Assembly: GCA_036506795.1 (NCBI GenBank)
Contig: DASXRC010000164.1
Location: 1 to 17,705, forward strand
Length of the DNA: 17,705 nucleotides
Source: DASXRC01 sp036506795
Lineage (GTDB): Bacteria; Actinomycetota; Actinomycetes; Mycobacteriales; Micromonosporaceae
Reading direction: 5' to 3'
Below the pieces are notes generated by a model. The model made no database searches. It was not told the origin of the DNA and saw only the letters and a list, made by a program, of their open reading frames with translations. This document shows positions 14,217 through 17,705 of this stretch, in pieces (position 1 is the stretch's first letter; each line of letters opens with the position of its first letter). Position numbers and translations under genes: made by a program.

Positions 14217-14990
14217 GTGAGCACGTCCGGGGATATGAACGAGCCCACGCGGGAGTTTCCGGAGTACCCGCGGGGTCGCGCCATCGCGGAGAAGCCCAGG
14301 ACCGACGCCGAGACCGAGCCGATCGAGCCGGTCGAGGGCGAGGGCGGCCGCCGGTTCGGGCGTTCGCTCGTCTGGCTCGTCGTGATCGTCGGGCTGATCG
14401 GGGCGGTCGTGCTCGGCTCGAGGGTCGTCGGCCTCTGGCCGCATTTCCGTAACCCGTTCGCGCAGCAGCAGACCGACCGCAGCCAACCACCGCTGCTCAA
14501 GTCGATCCAGGATCTGAGCCGGTTCACCGCGGCCGAGGGCAACTTCGAGATCGTCATCGACCTGCAGAAGAACCGCAAGTACGTGCCGGACTTCCTGCTC
14601 AACGAGCGGACGCTGTTCGTCGCGGCCGGCTCCGTCGAGTCGTATGTCGACTTCTCCACGATCTCCGAGGGCGCGATCGTTGTCTCGGCCGACGGCAAGT
14701 CCGTCGAGGTCAAGCTGCCCGCGCCGCAGCTGACGGGAGCCCGGCTCGATCTGGACCGCAGCTATGTGTTCGCCGAGCAACGGGGCCTGCTGAACCGGCT
14801 CGGGGACGTGTTCAACGGTGACCCCAACCGGCAGCAGCAGACGTACAAGCTCGCCCAGGACCGCATCGAGGCGGCCGCCCGTGACAGCGGGCTGAATCAG
14901 CGAGCGGAGGAGAACACCCGCAAGATGCTTGAGGGTCTGCTCCGGTCGCTGGGTTACACCACCGTCACGGTGACGTTCGCCGCCACGTGA
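14217..14990 (+). CDS. Membrane-anchored DUF4230-domain protein
   Basis: This is a 257-aa protein with a hydrophilic, acidic and Pro-rich N-terminus (1-50), one transmembrane helix at about 51-67 (LVWLVVIVGLIGAVVLG) and a conserved domain from about residue 75. The domain pattern 'LKSIQDLSRFTAAEGNFEIVIDLQ', 'DFLLNERTLFVAAGSVESYVDFSTI' and 'VKLPAPQLTGARLDLDRSYVF' is that of DUF4230, widespread in bacteria and without known function. The C-terminal helix 'AEENTRKMLEGLLRSLGYTTVTVTF' completes it. The orientation is probably N-in with the domain outside. GTG 14217 is preferred because of the leaderless -10. The frame is open to 14157, and ATG 14235 is a shorter alternative. It converges on the PspC gene. 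Confidence 0.82.
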   Translation: MSTSGDMNEPTREFPEYPRGRAIAEKPRTDAETEPIEPVEGEGGRRFGRSLVWLVVIVGLIGAVVLGSRVVGLWPHFRNPFAQQQTDRSQPPLLKSIQDLSRFTAAEGNFEIVIDLQKNRKYVPDFLLNERTLFVAAGSVESYVDFSTISEGAIVVSADGKSVEVKLPAPQLTGARLDLDRSYVFAEQRGLLNRLGDVFNGDPNRQQQTYKLAQDRIEAAARDSGLNQRAEENTRKMLEGLLRSLGYTTVTVTFAAT

Positions 14991-15002
14991 CCGGCGGTCA
15001 CG
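14986..15002. terminator. Palindrome between convergent DUF4230 and PspC genes
   Basis: CGTGACC-GGC-GGTCACG is a perfect 7-bp stem with a 3-base loop. It includes the DUF4230 stop codon and lies 14 bases past the PspC stop on the other strand. Its position between two convergent genes suits a two-way, U-less terminator. A partial copy (GGCGGTCAC) recurs at 15011-15019. Confidence 0.4.
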
Positions 15003-15015
15003 AGGCCGTCGGCGG

Positions 15016-15231
15016 TCACTTGGCCGCCGGGGCGAACCGATCCTCGTTCGGCATGATGATCCACAGAGCGAGGTAGATCAGGACCTGCGGGCCGGGTAGC
15101 AGGCAGGACAGTACGAACAGCAGCCGGACGAGACCCACCGAGACGCCGAAGCGGCGGGCCAGGCCGGCGCAGACGCCGGCGATCCAACGGTTGTCGCGCG
15201 GTCGGACGAGGCGGCGGGACGCCGAGGCCAT
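15016..15231 (-). CDS. PspC-domain small membrane protein
   Basis: This 71-aa protein is nearly all PspC domain. 'RLVRPRDNRWIAGVCAGLARRFGVSVGLVRLLFVLSCLL' contains the hallmark 'G-V-C-x-G-L-A' turn followed by one strong membrane segment, then 'LIYLALWIIMPNED', the family's closing motif. PspC proteins sense envelope stress in enterobacteria (with PspB); in actinobacteria many small ones have unknown roles. ATG 15231 is chosen, with GGAGG (minus strand, 15243-15247) 11 bases upstream; GTG 15240 is 2 bases from that site and less likely. TAGCGT on the minus strand (15288-15293) is a possible -10, giving a leader of about 50 bases. Confidence 0.85.
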   Translation of the reverse strand: MASASRRLVRPRDNRWIAGVCAGLARRFGVSVGLVRLLFVLSCLLPGPQVLIYLALWIIMPNEDRFAPAAK

Positions 15232-15405
15232 CGTGCTCACTTCCTCCGGGTCGAGTCCGCCCTGGGCCAGCGCCGAGGGCACCTTCGACGCTAGCCGGGG
15301 TACGCTCGCCTCCGGCCCAAAGGCGCCAAAGCACCCAGCGACGGGCCGGACGAACGGCGGATTACGCCCGCCTTCCCAACGGACATCCGGCAGCTAAACC
15401 GGCGG

Positions 15406-15436
15406 TTGACGGTTGGCGACGGCTGGCTGCTAACGT
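15406..15436 (+). promoter_or_regulatory. Candidate promoter of the CDP-alcohol phosphatidyltransferase leader
   Basis: TTGACG (15406-15411) and TAACGT (15431-15436) match actinobacterial housekeeping -35 and -10 elements with a 19-base spacer, somewhat long. A transcript would start near 15443 and carry a leader of about 165 bases with mini-ORFs before the main start at 15611. It is the only well-formed -35/-10 pair I found in the window. Confidence 0.5.
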
Positions 15437-15483
15437 ATCTCGCGTCAGCCGCTAACCATGCCCGTCCGCCGCGGAGTGTGCCC

Positions 15484-15546
15484 GTGATCAGGCGAAAGGC
15501 CGCCAGCGCTGGCGTGCCGATGGCCAAGGTAGGAGGCGGGCGATGA
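15484..15546 (+). CDS. Possible 20-aa leader ORF
   Basis: GTG 15484 opens a 20-codon frame (MIRRKAASAGVPMAKVGGGR) with GGAG at 15473-15476, 7 bases upstream. Its TGA at 15544-15546 overlaps the ATG of the next mini-ORF (ATGA). The peptide is basic and has no recognisable motif. Such a short frame could be chance; the overlap geometry is the only support. Confidence 0.25.
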   Translation: MIRRKAASAGVPMAKVGGGR

Positions 15547-15614
15547 CGTTGAGTTTCGAGGCGGTGGAGGGTCAGCGCAACGCCAGCCAGATCAGCGGGC
15601 TGGTCCACACGTGA
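15543..15614 (+). CDS. Probable 23-aa leader peptide, coupled to the next gene
   Basis: ATG 15543 has a near-perfect ribosome site, AGGAGG at 15531-15536, at the ideal 6-base distance. The frame reads MTLSFEAVEGQRNASQISGLVHT and stops at TGA 15612-15614, overlapping the downstream GTG 15611 (GTGA). The downstream start has no ribosome site of its own and no other start codon in frame back to the TAG at 15530. Ribosomes finishing this peptide would therefore supply the main gene. The sequence is not a typical amino-acid attenuator, since no residue is strongly repeated. Confidence 0.5.
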   Translation: MTLSFEAVEGQRNASQISGLVHT

Positions 15615-17705
15615 CCGCGGCGGTGTTGTTCACCGCCGACGCTCTGCGCACCGCCGACGTCGGCCCCATCGACCGAGTCGACCTCGCTCAGGGCGATCCC
15701 GCCGTCGCGCTGGCCGACCAGCTGTCCGCCGCCGGCGCGGAGTGCGTCTGGGCGCTCGCGCGGCCCGATCGGGCCGGCGCCCTCCGCGCGGCCGGGCTGA
15801 CCGTGGTCGAGACCCTCGATCTCGCCGACGACCTGCGGTCCACGGCGCGCCTCGCTGCCGAGACGGAGAAGCCGCTGCTCCTTTGCGCCGGCAACCTCGT
15901 GGCCAACGACAGCGTGTTGGGTTCGCTCGCCGCCGAGCCCCCCGGTCGTAGCCTCGTCCTCGTGGCCGCCGACCGGTCGCACGCCGGCGGTTCGCTGGGC
16001 GTTCGCGCAGAGCGGATACGCATGGTGGAGGTGATCCCGCGGGCACAGGGCGGCGTACCGTTCCTCGGGGCCCTCCGGATCGTGCCGAACGATCTCGCCG
16101 CGCTCGCGGCCGCGGCGGACCACGCCGCCGAGCGGGCGGTGCGTGACCACGGCGGCGACGCCGCCGACCTCCTACTGACCGAGCTCGCGGCCGCCGGTGT
16201 CGGCATGAACGTCAGCCGGGTCCGGCTGCTGTACGCCGACCGCGTCACCGACGCCGCGGGGCTGGCGGCCGGAAGGGCCACGGCGGCGGCGATCGACGAG
16301 GACGCCGCGCGGTTGAGACTGGCGGTCAAGGAGAAGGACGACTTCTTCGCTACCTATGCGGTCAGCTCCTGGTCGCCGTACCTCACCAGATGGGCGGCGC
16401 GGGTCGGGCTGAACCCGACCGGGGTGACCATGATCTCGCTGTTGGTGGCGGTGGTCGCCTCCGCGGCGTTCGTGGTCGGCTCGCGCCCGGCGCTGGTGCT
16501 CGGCGGTGTCCTGCTCTACCTCGACTTCGTGCTCGACTGCGTCGACGGCCAGCTGGCCCGGTACACGCGGCGGTTCAGCGCGTTCGGCGGCTGGCTGGAC
16601 ACGATGGCGGACCGGACGAAGGAGTACCTCGTCTACGCAGGCCTGGCCGCCGGCGCGGTCCGGTCCGGACTAGACGGCGCGTGGGTGTTGGCGGTGGCGG
16701 CGATCGCGCTGCAGACCGTCCGGCACATGACGGACACCTGGTACGGGGCCCTGCACGACGAGGCGGTTGACCGCCGCGCCGCCGCCGCCCGTCGGAGGTC
16801 GGCGGAGGCCGCGGCTTACGGTTCCGGCACGGCTCGGATGTCGGTTCCGCGCCAGCGCACCGGCGACGACGGGCCGGCCCCGCGGGTGGGCCTCGGCGAG
16901 CGGCTCGGTCGCGTCTCCAACCGGGTACAACGCAACACGGGCTCCGTGGCGTACTGGCTCAAGCGCATCGTGGTTTTCCCGATCGGCGAGCGGTGGGCCC
17001 TGATCGCGCTGACCGCCGCGTTGTTCAACGGGCGCGTCGCCCTCCTGGCCGCGCTCGTCTGGGCGAGCCTCGCCGCCGCGTACACCCTCGTGTTGCGCTC
17101 GCTCCGGTCGCGCGCGATGCGGGTGCCGCTGATGGCCAGGGTGGATCTGCCGGTCGAGCGGGACGACGGCCCGCTGGTGCTCAGGCTGCTCGGCGCCGGC
17201 GGCGTGCGGTGGGCACCCGTGGAGTTCGCCGGCGCCGGCGTGTTGGCCGCGGCCGGGTTGGTGATCGCGGCGGTTACCGCGGGCGACGCGGGTGCCCGGT
17301 GGTGGCTTGCCGGCGTCGCGGTGGGCGCGGTGCTCGCCGGCCTGCCCGCACACGCCCCACACGACGGCGCGCTCGACTGGCTCGTTCCCGCGGCGCTGCG
17401 TGCGGTGGAGTTCATGAGCGCGATCGCGCTCGGCATCGCCTTCGGCGTACCCGCGCCATACGTCTTCGCACTGCTCTTCGCCCTCGCCCTGCACTTCTAC
17501 GACCTCACCGCGCGGACGGAGAAGGGAATCGGGCCGCCGGCGCTGCGCCGGTGGACGCTCGGCTGGGACGGGCGCGTCGCGGTGCTGGTCGCCTGCGCGG
17601 CGTTGGGCTGGGCCGCCGGCGGAATGTTGCTCTTGGCCGGATACGTGCTGGCGGTGCTCGCCGTCAACGCGGGCCTGACCTGGCTCCGCCGACCGGCTTC
17701 GCCGG
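15611..17705 (+). CDS. CDP-alcohol phosphatidyltransferase fused to a nucleotidyltransferase-like domain (partial)
   Basis: The frame is open for 698 residues and runs off the window. The complete CDP-alcohol phosphatidyltransferase signature D-x2-D-G-x2-A-R-x8-G-x3-D-x3-D lies at residues 309-334 (DCVDGQLARY...GGWLDTMAD), in a membrane domain starting near 245 ('KEKDDFFATYAVSSWSPYLTRW'). This domain transfers a phospho-alcohol from a CDP-alcohol to an acceptor at the membrane. Residues 1-235 look like a worn sugar-nucleotidyltransferase fold: 'KPLLLCAGNLVANDSVLGSL' resembles the usual 'ND/aD' strand, but the N-terminal glycine-rich loop is absent. Later segments are membrane-spanning and resemble DUF5941 from memory. 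Streptomyces relatives, as I recall, neighbour cell-wall glycopolymer genes. GTG 15611 is the only usable start; see the leader ORF. Confidence 0.85.
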   Translation, partial: MTAAVLFTADALRTADVGPIDRVDLAQGDPAVALADQLSAAGAECVWALARPDRAGALRAAGLTVVETLDLADDLRSTARLAAETEKPLLLCAGNLVANDSVLGSLAAEPPGRSLVLVAADRSHAGGSLGVRAERIRMVEVIPRAQGGVPFLGALRIVPNDLAALAAAADHAAERAVRDHGGDAADLLLTELAAAGVGMNVSRVRLLYADRVTDAAGLAAGRATAAAIDEDAARLRLAVKEKDDFFATYAVSSWSPYLTRWAARVGLNPTGVTMISLLVAVVASAAFVVGSRPALVLGGVLLYLDFVLDCVDGQLARYTRRFSAFGGWLDTMADRTKEYLVYAGLAAGAVRSGLDGAWVLAVAAIALQTVRHMTDTWYGALHDEAVDRRAAAARRRSAEAAAYGSGTARMSVPRQRTGDDGPAPRVGLGERLGRVSNRVQRNTGSVAYWLKRIVVFPIGERWALIALTAALFNGRVALLAALVWASLAAAYTLVLRSLRSRAMRVPLMARVDLPVERDDGPLVLRLLGAGGVRWAPVEFAGAGVLAAAGLVIAAVTAGDAGARWWLAGVAVGAVLAGLPAHAPHDGALDWLVPAALRAVEFMSAIALGIAFGVPAPYVFALLFALALHFYDLTARTEKGIGPPALRRWTLGWDGRVAVLVACAALGWAAGGMLLLAGYVLAVLAVNAGLTWLRRPASP

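Noticed and set aside
13458..14780. 440-codon minus-strand open frame opposite the acyl-CoA dehydrogenase and DUF4230 genes
   Set aside because: It spans two genes and the gap between them on the other strand, has biased low-complexity composition and no recognisable motif. It is a codon-bias shadow.
16670..17494. 274-codon minus-strand open frame opposite the phosphatidyltransferase
   Set aside because: The plus-strand frame carries a complete catalytic signature and continuous membrane segments; the opposite frame is Arg/His/Gly-rich noise.

Overview
High-GC actinobacterial chromosomal DNA, most likely from Micromonosporaceae (Micromonospora, Actinoplanes or a relative). The grounds are GC content, heavy GTG start use, a mycothiol-dependent-type enzyme, SepH, a CitA-type citrate synthase, and several starts placed directly behind a -10 hexamer (leaderless style). 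The family-level placement is from memory of gene order and was not searched. I see no tRNA, rRNA, CRISPR array, insertion sequence, prophage or defence system. No gene-free stretch exceeds 300 bases; the longest are 8769-9021 and 15232-15483, and both lie between divergent genes.

Layout. (1) 2-217: C-terminal end of an NCS2 purine permease. (2) 276-2160: MarR regulator plus DHA3-type MFS exporter, with a palindrome on the regulator's own -10. (3) 2196-4082: a maleylpyruvate-isomerase-fold protein, a one-pass membrane protein of unknown function, and the RNA 2',3'-cyclic phosphodiesterase ThpR, whose start overlaps the membrane protein's stop. (4) 4086-8768, all minus strand: citrate synthase, serC, sepH and an aldo/keto reductase, in transcription order. 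A 20-bp-arm hairpin lies between citrate synthase and serC. (5) 9022-12609, plus strand: pdxH, a second MFS exporter, an aldose 1-epimerase-like protein and a nitroreductase, nearly all overlapping or nearly touching. (6) 12657-14990: a 98-aa conserved protein with a ParB/sulfiredoxin-like DGLHR motif, a glutaryl-CoA-type acyl-CoA dehydrogenase with a leaderless-type start, and a membrane-anchored DUF4230 protein. (7) 15016-15231, minus strand: a small PspC protein. (8) 15406 to the window end: a promoter, a leader with overlapping mini-ORFs, and a large CDP-alcohol phosphatidyltransferase fusion that runs off the window.

How the genes relate. serC (serine and PLP biosynthesis), pdxH (PLP salvage) and citrate synthase form a central-metabolism core around the cell-division gene sepH. 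As I recall, mycobacteria keep sepH, serC and citA close together too, so this is probably ancestral order. The flanking genes (exporters, reductases, epimerase) look like ordinary accessory metabolism. The least explained parts are the leader of the last gene, the degenerate N-terminal domain of that gene, the hairpin before serC and the 98-aa DGLHR protein.
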